This document shows, in pieces, positions 25,967-34,486 of a stretch of 64,000 bases of DNA. Made by a program: the position numbers and the translations under genes. The notes below the pieces were generated by a model. The model was not told where the DNA came from. It saw only the letters and a list, made by a program, of their open reading frames with translations, and did not search any database. How positions within the stretch are numbered: position 1 is the first letter of the stretch; each line of letters opens with the position of its first letter. The stretch is taken from contig NZ_CP022752.1 in NCBI RefSeq assembly GCF_002263515.1, positions 1,612,001 through 1,676,000 on the forward strand, written 5' to 3'. The DNA is from Actinopolyspora erythraea. GTDB lineage: Bacteria; Actinomycetota; Actinomycetes; Mycobacteriales; Pseudonocardiaceae.

Positions 25967-26386
25967 TCACAGCTCGGGGACCGATACCCGGTCGCGCAGG
26001 GAGGTGCTCGACACGTGCTCGGTGTACGGGAAGTACACGATCCTCACCCCCACGGCACCGAGTCTGCCCTCCAGGTCCGCTCCTCGCTCGGTGTCCTTCC
26101 AGTCGTCACCCTTTATCAGGACGTGGAAACCGATTCGCCGCCACGAGAGGAACTTGTCCGTGTAGGGGTCGGCCACGGCCTTGTCCACGTGCCGGATGCT
26201 GGCGACGATCTCGAGGCGCTCCTCGAAGGGTACGACGGGGTGTCTGGCCTTGGCGCGCAGAATCATCTCGTCCGTGGCCACCCCCGCGATGAGTCGGTCG
26301 CACGTCGAGCGCGCCCGCTGCAGAATCCGGAGGTGGCCGATGTGGAACATGTCGTAGGCACCTGGCGCGTATCCGATCGTCGGCAT
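25967..26386 (-). CDS. Glycerol-3-phosphate cytidylyltransferase-like nucleotidyltransferase (TagD family)
   Basis: A 139-residue cytosolic enzyme that makes a CDP-activated polyol (CDP-glycerol or similar) from CTP. The nucleotide-binding H-I-G-H motif is at 15-18 (preceded by Y-D-M-F), and the C-terminal S-S-T-S-L-R-D-R matches the I-S-S-T-x-x-R motif. The ATG complementary to 26384-26386 gives the compact TagD length; the longer frame upstream would overlap the preceding gene. Only 2 bases separate it from the CDP-alcohol phosphotransferase stop, so the products probably work in sequence: activation here, then transfer. Confidence 0.87.
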   Translation of the reverse strand: MPTIGYAPGAYDMFHIGHLRILQRARSTCDRLIAGVATDEMILRAKARHPVVPFEERLEIVASIRHVDKAVADPYTDKFLSWRRIGFHVLIKGDDWKDTERGADLEGRLGAVGVRIVYFPYTEHVSSTSLRDRVSVPEL

Positions 26387-26388
26387 GC

Positions 26389-27183
26389 TCACCGACCCGG
26401 TTCCGGCGGGCGCAGCGCTCCCATCTCGGAGAACCACTTCGGCAGGGCCAGGCACGCGAATCCGAGGTGAGCGGCGAACAACACCGTGTACACCGTGAGA
26501 AAGGGAATCGTCTCGCCCAGCAGGAAGAAGCACAAACACAGCACCCCGTAGTCGGTGGGAGCGACCAGCAGGGAGCGCTTCACTCCCGTTGTCCCGGAAT
26601 TCCCGGTTTCCGGTGACGACGAATCGCTCGGATGTGCTCGTCGCAACTGATCGTTAAGGATCATCGCGAAAAACAGCACGCTCTCGGTTATCGCGAAACC
26701 GAGCGGCACCAACAACCACGGGTCCGGGACCTCGGCGAACCGGAACGTCGAAAGCAGCACCGCGAGGTGCAGCGCCGGGATCTTCGCGCTGTCCACGACG
26801 TGGTCCAGCCACTCCCCGGCGGGATTTCCCCCACCCCGCAGCCTGGCCAGCTGCCCGTCGGCCGAGTCGAGCGCGTATCCCAGCAACAGGGCCAGGCCAA
26901 CCAGTACTCCGAGTGGCAGGGAGGGCGGCGCGGCGGCGAGCGCGACGATCCCGCCGAATGTGAACACCGCGCTCGTTATTGTCACACGATTAGGGGTGGC
27001 TCCCGTCAGATAAGCCGCCGCGGCGAGGTAACCCCCCGCCCTGCGGTTGACGAACCTGGAGTACGCGGGTGCTCCCCTGGCCGACTTCTGCGCTCCGGGA
27101 AGCCGCCGCAGCGCTTCTCGGAACGCCGAGTCCGTCCGGTCCTGGTCGCTCCGGGAAACACTCCGTAAGGCGGGTCCGCGCAC
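26389..27183 (-). CDS. CDP-alcohol phosphatidyltransferase family membrane enzyme
   Basis: A 264-residue inner-membrane enzyme that transfers a phospho-alcohol group from a CDP-alcohol to an acceptor hydroxyl. The family signature D-G-x2-A-R-x8-G-x3-D-x3-D is intact (D-G-Q-L-A-R ... G-E-W-L-D-H-V-V-D). About five to six predicted helices follow a polar N-terminal region of 45 residues. It is first in a three-gene operon with the TagD-like enzyme and the beta-helix protein, and diverges from the Wzz-like gene. Context suggests decoration or synthesis of a polyol-phosphate-containing surface glycan rather than ordinary phospholipid synthesis, but this is inferred. Confidence 0.87.
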   Translation of the reverse strand: MRGPALRSVSRSDQDRTDSAFREALRRLPGAQKSARGAPAYSRFVNRRAGGYLAAAAYLTGATPNRVTITSAVFTFGGIVALAAAPPSLPLGVLVGLALLLGYALDSADGQLARLRGGGNPAGEWLDHVVDSAKIPALHLAVLLSTFRFAEVPDPWLLVPLGFAITESVLFFAMILNDQLRRAHPSDSSSPETGNSGTTGVKRSLLVAPTDYGVLCLCFFLLGETIPFLTVYTVLFAAHLGFACLALPKWFSEMGALRPPEPGR

Positions 27184-27656
27184 AGGCTCTCCTTCGTCGA
27201 AGGTACTGGTCGTCCGGTTCCGAACACGTCACCCGGAGCAGGGTCGCGCGATGCCGTCGAATCGATCTCCGCGGTGAGGATCCACTCCGGGGAGACGGGG
27301 AAATCTCCGTTGTGTTCCGAGGGGGCGGAAACCTCGCGATTCGCCAAACTCTCGGACGCGACCGGATACTCGTCAAGTGCTCGCGGTTCGTTACACCGCC
27401 ATCGTAATCATGGTGTTCATCTCGGGGTGTGGCACCGTGATCCGGCGGTCGACGTCGGCTCCCGCCGTCCAGGCGTGGCGTGCCGGTCGGGCCGTACTCA
27501 TTCGGGCGCCGAGGAAGTCGGCCGTCCGCGCAGTGGTCGGTGACCGACGGGCAGCTATCGTGATCCCCGTCGTCGTGCCGCGCGAGTCGACCGTTTCCGC
27601 TGATCGTTCGATCGTGACTGTCACCGGGGAGCGATCTCGCGTCGAATGGAGCCGCA
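27184..27656. promoter_or_regulatory. Intergenic region between divergent EPS operons
   Basis: 473 bases with no supportable gene; small frames here lack family features and codon bias. It must hold promoters for the leftward CDP-alcohol operon and the rightward Wzz-Wzx operon. GGAG lies 5 bases before the ATG at 27657. No clear terminator or operator is seen. Confidence 0.35.
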
Positions 27657-29195
27657 ATGAACGAACCACTGCCCGCCCCGAACATCCTCGGCGCGTTATG
27701 GCGATACCGGTGGAGTTCGCTCGGGATCGCCGTCGGTACCGTGCTGCTCAGCCTCGTCGTGGCGCTCACGGTGGGAAGCGCGGGAGTGGCCGAGGCGCGC
27801 ATCGTGCTCAAGGCCCCCGATTCGGCGCAGGCGCTCGGCTTCGAGGTGACCAGCGAGTCCGGTTTCGTTCGCTACGTCAACCAGCGGGCGCTGTTCGTGA
27901 CCTCCGACCGCACTCTGGGAACGGCTCGGGAGCGGCTCGGCGGGCAGGAGACGATCAAGGAGCTGCGTGAGGCGGTCACCGCGAAGGCCTCCGACAACGG
28001 TGACTCGATACTCCTGCGCGTCGACATAGGAGACGCACGTCGATCGACGAGGATCGCCAACGCCGTGGTGGCGGCCTACCAGCGAGAGTCCCGTGCGGAG
28101 GTCTCCAGCTCCGCCGAGGAGACACTCGAAACGCTTCGCGGTCGCCGCGAACAACTCGTGTCCGACATCGCGGACTCCGGCTCGGGGGCGGACTCGGCCG
28201 CCAGCCGCACCATCAGCGAGCTCGACCAGCGCATCACCGAGATCAAGATAGCCTCCCGGCAGTTCGGCGACGGGGTGTCCTTCGTGGACGAGGCCGTGAC
28301 CGACTCCTCCGGTGTGCTCACCACCCTGCTGCGTGACGCCCTCGTCGGCCTCGCCGTGGGGCTGCTGCTGGCCGCGACCGTGGCCTGGGCTCGTGCCGAC
28401 CGCAACCGCAGGGTCCGCGACGCGGCGGACCTCGCACGGTTGTCCGACGAGCCACTGCTCGGCGAGGTGGAGGCACTCGGCGAGGGCGAGACCGCCCGGC
28501 TGCACAATCTGGTGGTTCCACCGCTGGGTTCCTATCGACTCGTCTCCTCGGTGCTCCGCAACACCGTCAGGGGTGGCCTGGTGGCCGTCACGGGGGTCTC
28601 GGTCGGGGACGGCGCCACCACCACCGTGCTGCAGGTGGCCGGAGCGGCGGCGCGGGACGGGCTCCGCGTGCTCGTGGTCGACGCCGCGGTGCGAACCAGG
28701 GAGCTCTCGCACAACGTCGCGCTGCAGAACGACTGGTACGGCATGGCTCCCATCGCCACCGGCGCGGCGACCGTGCACGCTTCGACCAGGGTCATAGAAG
28801 TGGGGCCCGGTATCGAGTTCCGCGTGATCCCCGCTGGGCGCGCCAGTGAGGGAGCTCCCGACTACTTCCGCTCCTCCCTGCTGCGGCGGGCGATGGTGGA
28901 GGCGCGCGGCGGCTACGACCTCGTGCTGGTCGACCTTCCGCCGCTGGAGTCCGCGCCGGAGGTCAGCGCCCTGGTCCCCGCCGCCGACGGAGTGGTGCTC
29001 ACTGTCCGCAAGGAGCGTTCGGTGGCCGCGTTGCGCCGCGCGCGGGAGCGGATCGAGCTGCTGGGCGGCAAGATCGCCGGATACGTGTTCACCTTCGCCT
29101 CCCAGAGCTCCCAGACGAGCCAGCAGTTCACCGAGCAGCAGTCCGAGACTCAGGGCAGGGTCTCCGCCGTGCCGGGCCGGAGGGACGGGCAGTGA
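27657..29195 (+). CDS. Wzz-type chain-length protein fused to a degenerate BY-kinase/ParA-like domain
   Basis: A 512-residue membrane protein with two hydrophobic segments (about 20-42 and 225-247) enclosing a periplasmic coiled region, the Wzz layout that sets EPS chain length. The cytosolic C-terminal half resembles a bacterial tyrosine kinase ATPase domain, with Walker B-like D-L-V-L-V-D-L-P-P-L-E. The Walker A position reads G-V-S-V-G-D-G-A-T-T-T, lacking the usual lysine, so ATP hydrolysis is doubtful. The C-terminus is Ser/Gln-rich but has no tyrosine cluster. Its stop overlaps the GTG of the flippase gene. Confidence 0.82.
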   Translation: MNEPLPAPNILGALWRYRWSSLGIAVGTVLLSLVVALTVGSAGVAEARIVLKAPDSAQALGFEVTSESGFVRYVNQRALFVTSDRTLGTARERLGGQETIKELREAVTAKASDNGDSILLRVDIGDARRSTRIANAVVAAYQRESRAEVSSSAEETLETLRGRREQLVSDIADSGSGADSAASRTISELDQRITEIKIASRQFGDGVSFVDEAVTDSSGVLTTLLRDALVGLAVGLLLAATVAWARADRNRRVRDAADLARLSDEPLLGEVEALGEGETARLHNLVVPPLGSYRLVSSVLRNTVRGGLVAVTGVSVGDGATTTVLQVAGAAARDGLRVLVVDAAVRTRELSHNVALQNDWYGMAPIATGAATVHASTRVIEVGPGIEFRVIPAGRASEGAPDYFRSSLLRRAMVEARGGYDLVLVDLPPLESAPEVSALVPAADGVVLTVRKERSVAALRRARERIELLGGKIAGYVFTFASQSSQTSQQFTEQQSETQGRVSAVPGRRDGQ

Positions 29196-30541
29196 CCTCC
29201 TCCCGTGGCCCCGGACGGATTCGCGGGCAGCTGCGGGACGGTGTGGCGGGGGTGCTGTCCCAGGGGGTCACCGCCGCCACCAGCCTGTTGGCACAGTTGA
29301 TCGCCGCCGTCTCGCTGGGGCTGTCCCAGTACGGGGTGTTCGCGGTGCTGCTCGCCATGCTGGTGGGGGTCAACGCGCTCTACATCGGATTCGTCTGCGA
29401 CAGCTTCACCGTTTTCGACCGGCACGCGCCGCGCTGCCGCGCCGCGTTGGTCTGCGCGGCGTCACTGCTGATCCTGCTGTTCACCACCGCCGCGGCGGTG
29501 CTGGCGCTGACCTTCGCGGGCGGAGGGGTCCGCTCGGCGGCGCTGTACGCCGCGTTGGTCGGTTGCAAGCTGGTAGCGGAAACCGTGCGCAGGTTGTTCG
29601 TGGTCCGGGTGGCCTTCCGCGCCCTGCTGTTCAACGACGTGTGCTGCCTGGTGGTCACCGCACTCGCCCTGGCCACGCTGCCCACGGTGGTGTGGAGCCC
29701 CAGCCTCGCCGTGCTGTTCGGCTCGATGTGCTGCGGTGCGCTCGCCGCCGTCCTGGTGGGGTTGTGGCAGCTTCCCGCCGTCGAGTGGCGTGGCCTGCGA
29801 CCGGGGTGGACGGAGCTGCCACGACTCGCGGAGTTCGCGGTGTGGCGCGCCCTGCAGTCCGGGTTGCGTCCGCTGACGCTGCTCGCGGCCAGGCTGGTGG
29901 TGGCGAACGTGGTTTCCACGGCCGCGGTGGGGGTGCTCGAACTGGCCCGACTGGTCGTGGCCCCCCTGCAGGTGGTGATCAACGGTTCGGGCAGCCTGCT
30001 GCTGGGCAAGCTCGCGGCGCGCGAACGCGGGGGAGCGCGGCGTGATCCGCGTTCGATCGGCAGGGCCGCCTGGTTGCTGGCGGCGGGGACCGTTCTCGGT
30101 GGGCTGTTGTCGGGCACCGCGGCCGTGCTGCTCGCGCCGCTGTCGTTCGGTAGGAGCATCGACGCCGCGACGGTGTTCGGCTGGGTCGCCTATCTCGCGG
30201 TGTGGGCGGCGGGACTGCCCTACGCCACCGAGCTCGTCACTCGGCGCAGGGCCCGTGCGGTGTTCGTCCCGCGGTTGGTGGACTCGCTCGTCGGCCTGGG
30301 CCTGGCCACCCCCGCGCTGCTGCTGGGCGCACCTGTGGCCGCGCTGCCCTGGTCGCTGGCGCTCGGCGGGGTCTACGCCGTGTACCGGCTGCGCGCGCTG
30401 GCCGGATCCGACTCCGAGTCCGCGGTGGCCCGCGGTGTGCGCGCCGATCGGCAGGAACCCGCCCCCGCGGCTGAGGCCGAGTCCCACGTGCGGACCCCGC
30501 ACGTCCCGGAGGGAAGACCTGACTCGGGCGGGGGGACGTAG
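29192..30541 (+). CDS. Polysaccharide flippase-like membrane protein (Wzx/MATE-like)
   Basis: A 449-residue protein with about 12 predicted helices and a polar, acidic C-terminal tail of 50 residues. The N-terminal G-V-A-G-V-L-S-Q-G-V-T-A-A-T-S-L-L helix and the overall layout fit the MOP superfamily (PST/Wzx), which moves lipid-linked repeat units across the membrane. Sequence motifs in this family are weak, so assignment rests on topology and on the coupled Wzz-like gene (GTGA overlap). A strong terminator follows. Confidence 0.72.
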   Translation: MTSSRGPGRIRGQLRDGVAGVLSQGVTAATSLLAQLIAAVSLGLSQYGVFAVLLAMLVGVNALYIGFVCDSFTVFDRHAPRCRAALVCAASLLILLFTTAAAVLALTFAGGGVRSAALYAALVGCKLVAETVRRLFVVRVAFRALLFNDVCCLVVTALALATLPTVVWSPSLAVLFGSMCCGALAAVLVGLWQLPAVEWRGLRPGWTELPRLAEFAVWRALQSGLRPLTLLAARLVVANVVSTAAVGVLELARLVVAPLQVVINGSGSLLLGKLAARERGGARRDPRSIGRAAWLLAAGTVLGGLLSGTAAVLLAPLSFGRSIDAATVFGWVAYLAVWAAGLPYATELVTRRRARAVFVPRLVDSLVGLGLATPALLLGAPVAALPWSLALGGVYAVYRLRALAGSDSESAVARGVRADRQEPAPAAEAESHVRTPHVPEGRPDSGGGT

Positions 30542-30559
30542 TGGACCGGCCGAAGTGGC

Positions 30560-30593
30560 CCCGGACCCGCCGCGTTCGGGCGGCGGGTCCGGG
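30560..30593. terminator. 14-bp stem-loop terminator
   Basis: Perfect arms 30560-30573 and 30580-30593 with a 6-base loop GTTCGG, 18 bases after the flippase stop. It separates the EPS operon from the convergent PEBP gene and may act in both directions. There is no T-run. Confidence 0.75.
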
Positions 30594-30659
30594 AACCACC
30601 GCGGTCGGCCGCACGATGTGGCCCGTGGGCGGTGGGAATCGTTCTCGTCCCGACGTGGT

Positions 30660-31205
30660 TCAGTGCGCGTAGGTCGGCGCGATCACGGCACGCCCCAGCG
30701 TGTGGAACGCGAGCATGAAGTTCACCACCGCCGGTGTGGCGGTGCTGTCGACACCGAGCTTTTCGCTGTCCACCGCGTTCACCGCGAAGTAGTAGCGGTG
30801 CGGGCGGTCGCCCTCCGGCGGGGCCGCTCCGCCGAACGCTTGTTCTCCCACGTCGTTGCGCACGTGGAAGGAGCCCTCCGGGATGCCGTTGCCGCTCCGG
30901 TCCCCCGCACCGGTGGGAAGCTCGGTGACCGACGCCGGGACGTCGACGAGCACCCAGTGCCAGAACCCCCCGGGGATGGGGGCATCAGGATCGAAGCAGG
31001 TGACCACGAAGCTCTTCGTGCCCTCGGGGAAGCCGTGCCAGGCGAGGTGGGGCGAGATGTTGTCGCCGCCCGCCCCCATGCCGTCGAAAGCCTGCGCCTT
31101 GGACATGGGTTGGCCATCGGTTACGTCGTTCGAGGTGACCGTGAACGATGGTACTTCGGGCAACAGGCTGTAGGGATCGGGATCGATGGGACGTTCGAGG
31201 CTCAT
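30660..31205 (-). CDS. YbhB/YbcL-type phosphatidylethanolamine-binding protein (PEBP)
   Basis: A 181-residue cytosolic PEBP-fold protein. The ligand-pocket motifs are present: [30 protein letters not shown] and P-H-R-Y-Y-F-A-V. Bacterial members have no agreed function; some inhibit proteases or kinases in eukaryotes. The length is normal for the family. It stands alone, with its own 500-base upstream region. Confidence 0.9.
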   Translation of the reverse strand: MSLERPIDPDPYSLLPEVPSFTVTSNDVTDGQPMSKAQAFDGMGAGGDNISPHLAWHGFPEGTKSFVVTCFDPDAPIPGGFWHWVLVDVPASVTELPTGAGDRSGNGIPEGSFHVRNDVGEQAFGGAAPPEGDRPHRYYFAVNAVDSEKLGVDSTATPAVVNFMLAFHTLGRAVIAPTYAH

Positions 31206-31705
31206 TGCGCCTACCCTTCTCGTCGATCGGAGTTCGGTACACCTCGGCAGGGATCGCCGTCGCGCGGAGATCAGCCGTTCCCAACCGTAGTCATCCCCTC
31301 GGGGCCGGTCGTGCCCGCTCCCGTCGGGCTCCTCGTGACCGCGCGTCCCGGGAGCGCGGTCCCGCCGCTGCCGGAACCGCCGTTACCGCTCCGGTGGAGC
31401 ACCGTCCACGTGAGCCGGTTCGGCCGGTTCAGGGCCTTGCCGTTGCGGTCGGGCGGAGCTCTCGGCGGGAGCGCTCGCCCGTGGTATCGCCACGTTCGCC
31501 CCCCCCCCCCCTCGGAGCGACGACAGCGTATTTGTCACCGAATCGGGTGATGCGGTGTCCACCTCCGGCTTGCTGCCGAGCCGGTTCGGGGGGCGTCTTG
31601 GACACTGACGGCACCAGCCCGGTGACGGGAACGACCACAGATGCGCGAAGCCCGACCAGTGCTTCGTCGGATTCCGGGGACGATGACGGTTACAGGGAGC
31701 TTTGA
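31206..31705. other. Intergenic region with a 13-C homopolymer
   Basis: 500 bases without a supportable gene between the divergent PEBP and protease genes. A run of 13 C (31499-31511) is the longest homopolymer in the window and a possible slippage or assembly-error site. GGGAG at about 31695-31699 serves the protease start. Promoters for both genes should lie here. Confidence 0.4.
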
Positions 31706-32512
31706 ATGCGACAACGCGTGCGGCCCAGTCGTCCGGCAGTACTCTTCGCGGTCCTCGTGCTCTGGATGGTGCTTCCCGCCACGGCGGCAGCGGTCGAACA
31801 ACCGCCCCCCGAGGTGAGCTCCTCCTCGCTGCGCCCGATCGTGGGAGGTGAACCCGCCGACGTCTCCGAGTACCCGTGGGCGGTCTACCTGGTCGACTCC
31901 AGTGGACAGCAGTTCTGCGGCGGAGCCCTGGTCGCGGCCGACAAGGTGCTGACGGCGGGCCACTGCGCGGCCGACCGGCAGCCCGCCGGGCTCGGGGTGG
32001 TGGCCGGCCGTACCCACAAGGACAGCCAGCGGGGTACGGAGGTCGGCGTCGGGGACGTCTGGGTCCACCCCGACTACGTGACTCCCTACCAGGGAGCCGA
32101 CGTGGCCGTGCTCACGCTGGACCGAGCGCTCTCGCGTTCCACCGCCGGGTTGGCCACCCCGAGTGACGAGGAGCTCTACCGCGAGGACACCAAGGCCACC
32201 GTCCTGGGGTGGGGAGCCCGCTCGGAGGGAGGGCAGACCGCCGAACGACTGCGCCGGGCCACGGTCCCGGTGATCGCCGACGCCGACTGCGCCGAGACCT
32301 ACGGTCGCAACTTCGTCCCGAACGCGATGGTGTGCGCCGGATACCCCGAAGGCGGGGTGGACGCCTGCCAGGGTGACTCCGGAGGACCGCTGGCCGTGGG
32401 AGACAAGCTCATCGGGCTCGTCTCCTGGGGAGTCGGGTGCGCCCGCCCGGGGAAGCCGGGGGTCTACACCGAGGTGGCGACCTATGTGGACCGGATACGC
32501 GCCCAGTTCTGA
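31706..32512 (+). CDS. Secreted trypsin-like serine protease (S1 family)
   Basis: A 268-residue exported endopeptidase. A signal peptide of about 29 residues (cleavage after A-A-A) and a propeptide of about 15 residues precede the mature start I-V-G-G. The catalytic triad is His86 (T-A-G-H-C), Asp132 (G-A-D-V-A-V-L) and Ser225 (G-D-S-G-G-P). Asp219, six residues before the serine, predicts trypsin-like cleavage after Arg/Lys. Six cysteines fit three disulfides. A second protease of the same architecture lies at 33490. Confidence 0.94.
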   Translation: MRQRVRPSRPAVLFAVLVLWMVLPATAAAVEQPPPEVSSSSLRPIVGGEPADVSEYPWAVYLVDSSGQQFCGGALVAADKVLTAGHCAADRQPAGLGVVAGRTHKDSQRGTEVGVGDVWVHPDYVTPYQGADVAVLTLDRALSRSTAGLATPSDEELYREDTKATVLGWGARSEGGQTAERLRRATVPVIADADCAETYGRNFVPNAMVCAGYPEGGVDACQGDSGGPLAVGDKLIGLVSWGVGCARPGKPGVYTEVATYVDRIRAQF

Positions 32513-32531
32513 CGGGAGAGCCCTCGGGCGG

Positions 32532-33167
32532 TCAGCCGGCCACCAGCCCGACGGAGATTCCTAGGAACGCGACCGCGCTGACCAGGTCCAGCGAGTTGCG
32601 GATGCTCGGCTTCCGCAGTCTGGCCGACACCCGGGAGGCGGTGAGCACGATCGCCAGTTCCCACACGGCGGCCAGCGCCAGGAAGACGACCCCCAGCATC
32701 GTCAGCTGCAGGGCCGGACTCGTGGCCTCCCCCACGAACTGGGGCAGGAAGGCCAGGCTGAACAGCAGCATCTTGGGGTTGGTGATGTTGCTGAACAGTC
32801 CGCGCAGGTACGGATTGGCGTCCGGCGTGCCGGGGTCCGAGCCGAGCACCGCCTCCGGGGCGCCGCTCCGGGAACGCCACAGTCCACGCAGGATCGTGCC
32901 GGCCAGGTAGATCAGGTAGGCGGCTCCCACCCACTTCATCACCGAGAGCACTTCCGGCCTGCTCGTGACGAGCGCCCCCAGCCCGGAGACCACCAGTGCC
33001 ACCTGGATCAGGCTCGCGGTGTGTATGCCGGCCAGGGTGTACATCCCCGGACGTGTCCCGAAGCGCATCGAGGTCCGCAACAGCAGGAAGGTGTCCACGC
33101 CCGGGGTGAGGACCACCACCGCGCTGATGAGCACGAAGCCCGGCAGGGTTCCCGGATCCAGCAGCAT
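32532..33167 (-). CDS. LysE/RhtB-family amino-acid exporter
   Basis: A 211-residue inner-membrane exporter with about six predicted helices. The N-terminal P-G-x-x-x-x-x-x-x-x-V-V-V-L-T-P-G-V-D-T segment and the G-L-F-S-N-I-T-N-P-K loop are family hallmarks. The start is the ATG complementary to 33165-33167, which has GGGAG 4 bases upstream; the longer frame adds an unlikely charged extension. It lies between the two protease genes, convergent with the first and divergent from the second. It may export amino acids released by proteolysis, which is inferred from position only. Confidence 0.88.
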   Translation of the reverse strand: MLLDPGTLPGFVLISAVVVLTPGVDTFLLLRTSMRFGTRPGMYTLAGIHTASLIQVALVVSGLGALVTSRPEVLSVMKWVGAAYLIYLAGTILRGLWRSRSGAPEAVLGSDPGTPDANPYLRGLFSNITNPKMLLFSLAFLPQFVGEATSPALQLTMLGVVFLALAAVWELAIVLTASRVSARLRKPSIRNSLDLVSAVAFLGISVGLVAG

Positions 33168-33489
33168 GCCGCTCCCTTCCTCGCGTGGTGACGTGTCGAG
33201 CCGGATCGCCGGCGCAGGTCTGACGAGCTCGACCGCCAGTACTGATCGGGTTTCACGCGATCGGGGGTGATTCGCGCTCCCCGTCTCGTCGCCCGATGGA
33301 GTATCCAACTGGCGGTTCAGGATTAAAGCCGGATTCGTTCCGATATCTCAGCAACTTTTCCTGCAGTTACCCATGATATCGAAAAAAATTACGTTTCAGC
33401 TGTGAGCTGTCCCTCCTGTGAGCGAGTCAACAGCGGTGGATACGTTCCGTTCAAAGGTCGACACGCTCGGATGAGACTGGAGGCTCCGG
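33168..33489. promoter_or_regulatory. AT-rich divergent promoter region of LysE and the second protease
   Basis: 322 bases with a marked AT-rich block (about 33320-33400, including a run of seven A at 33382-33388). The palindrome GATATC occurs twice, at 33342-33347 and 33375-33380, 33 bases apart (about three helical turns), a possible paired operator. Confidence 0.4.
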
Positions 33490-34332
33490 TTGCGTTGTAG
33501 CGGTGCCCACAACAGCCGGAAGGCGAGCCCCTCGACGTCGCGGCGTGTCCGGGCACTCGTGTGCTGTCTGGTGTCGTTGCTGTGCGGCGCGGCTCCCGCC
33601 GCGGCGGGAGCCGCGCCGACGAGCGGCGGTGAGATGCGGGCCAGGATCGTCGGGGGCGACAGAACCCAACCGGGAGCCGCGCCGTGGACCGTCGCGCTCA
33701 CCGACTCCTCGGGAACCCAGTTCTGCGGAGGTGCCCTGACCGCGCCGCGCAGGGTGGTGACGGCGGCGCACTGCACCGTCCACCCGAAAACCGGTGAGCT
33801 CAGAGGGGGTGACGACATCCGGGTCGTGCTCGACCGCCGCGACCTCCGCACCGATGCCGGAGAGGTGATCACAGTGCGGCGGGTCTGGCGGCATCCTCGC
33901 TACGAGCACTTCACAACGGGCCACGACGTGGCCGTGCTCACCCTGGACAGCGCGGCCTCCCAGCCGACCATCGAACCGGTCGGACCGGGGGTGCGGGAAC
34001 CCTACCTGCCGGGAACCCTCGGCACGGTCTACGGCTGGGGCCGCCTCGGTGAGCGGAGACCGACATCACCGGTGCTGCGTTCGGTACGGCTTCCGGTGAT
34101 GTCGGGAACCAGGTGTGCTCGGGCGTACGGCGGTTTCGACCGCGACGCCATGTTCTGCGCCGGTTTCCCCCGGGGTGGCAAGGACGCGTGCGCGGGGGAC
34201 TCCGGCGGCCCGTTCGTGGTCGACGGCAGGCTCGTGGGGCTGGTCTCCTTCGGAAGCGGTTGTGCGCGCCCCGGTTTTCCGGGGGTCTACACCCGGCTGG
34301 CCACCTACGCCGACGAGATCCGCGCGCGATGA
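33490..34332 (+). CDS. Secreted trypsin-like serine protease (S1 family)
   Basis: A 280-residue exported protease starting at TTG 33490, chosen because GGAGG lies 6 bases upstream and the frame then yields a twin-basic, hydrophobic signal peptide with A-A-A-G-A-A cleavage. The mature start is I-V-G-G. The triad is His94 (T-A-A-H-C), Asp146 (G-H-D-V-A-V-L) and Ser238 (G-D-S-G-G-P); Asp232 predicts trypsin-like specificity. It is clearly a paralogue of the protease at 31706 but diverged in the loops, so the duplication is not recent. Confidence 0.92.
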   Translation: MRCSGAHNSRKASPSTSRRVRALVCCLVSLLCGAAPAAAGAAPTSGGEMRARIVGGDRTQPGAAPWTVALTDSSGTQFCGGALTAPRRVVTAAHCTVHPKTGELRGGDDIRVVLDRRDLRTDAGEVITVRRVWRHPRYEHFTTGHDVAVLTLDSAASQPTIEPVGPGVREPYLPGTLGTVYGWGRLGERRPTSPVLRSVRLPVMSGTRCARAYGGFDRDAMFCAGFPRGGKDACAGDSGGPFVVDGRLVGLVSFGSGCARPGFPGVYTRLATYADEIRAR

Positions 34333-34486
34333 GGGCGGCTCGGCGGAGGGGCTGGCCGGGGCTCTCGCTCCCCCGGCCGGGCCGGTGCCCCGCCCCGCCG
34401 CCCGGAGCCGTGCGCCATCGCTCGGGGCGTGCCGGCGGGCACTCGTGGCCCCGGCCAGGCCGGAACGGGGCGGGAACCGTCGCGGG

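Noticed and set aside
27377..27970. 197-residue frame in the Wzz upstream region
   Set aside because: No motif, overlaps the start of the Wzz-like gene in another phase, and its composition matches a random GC-rich frame.
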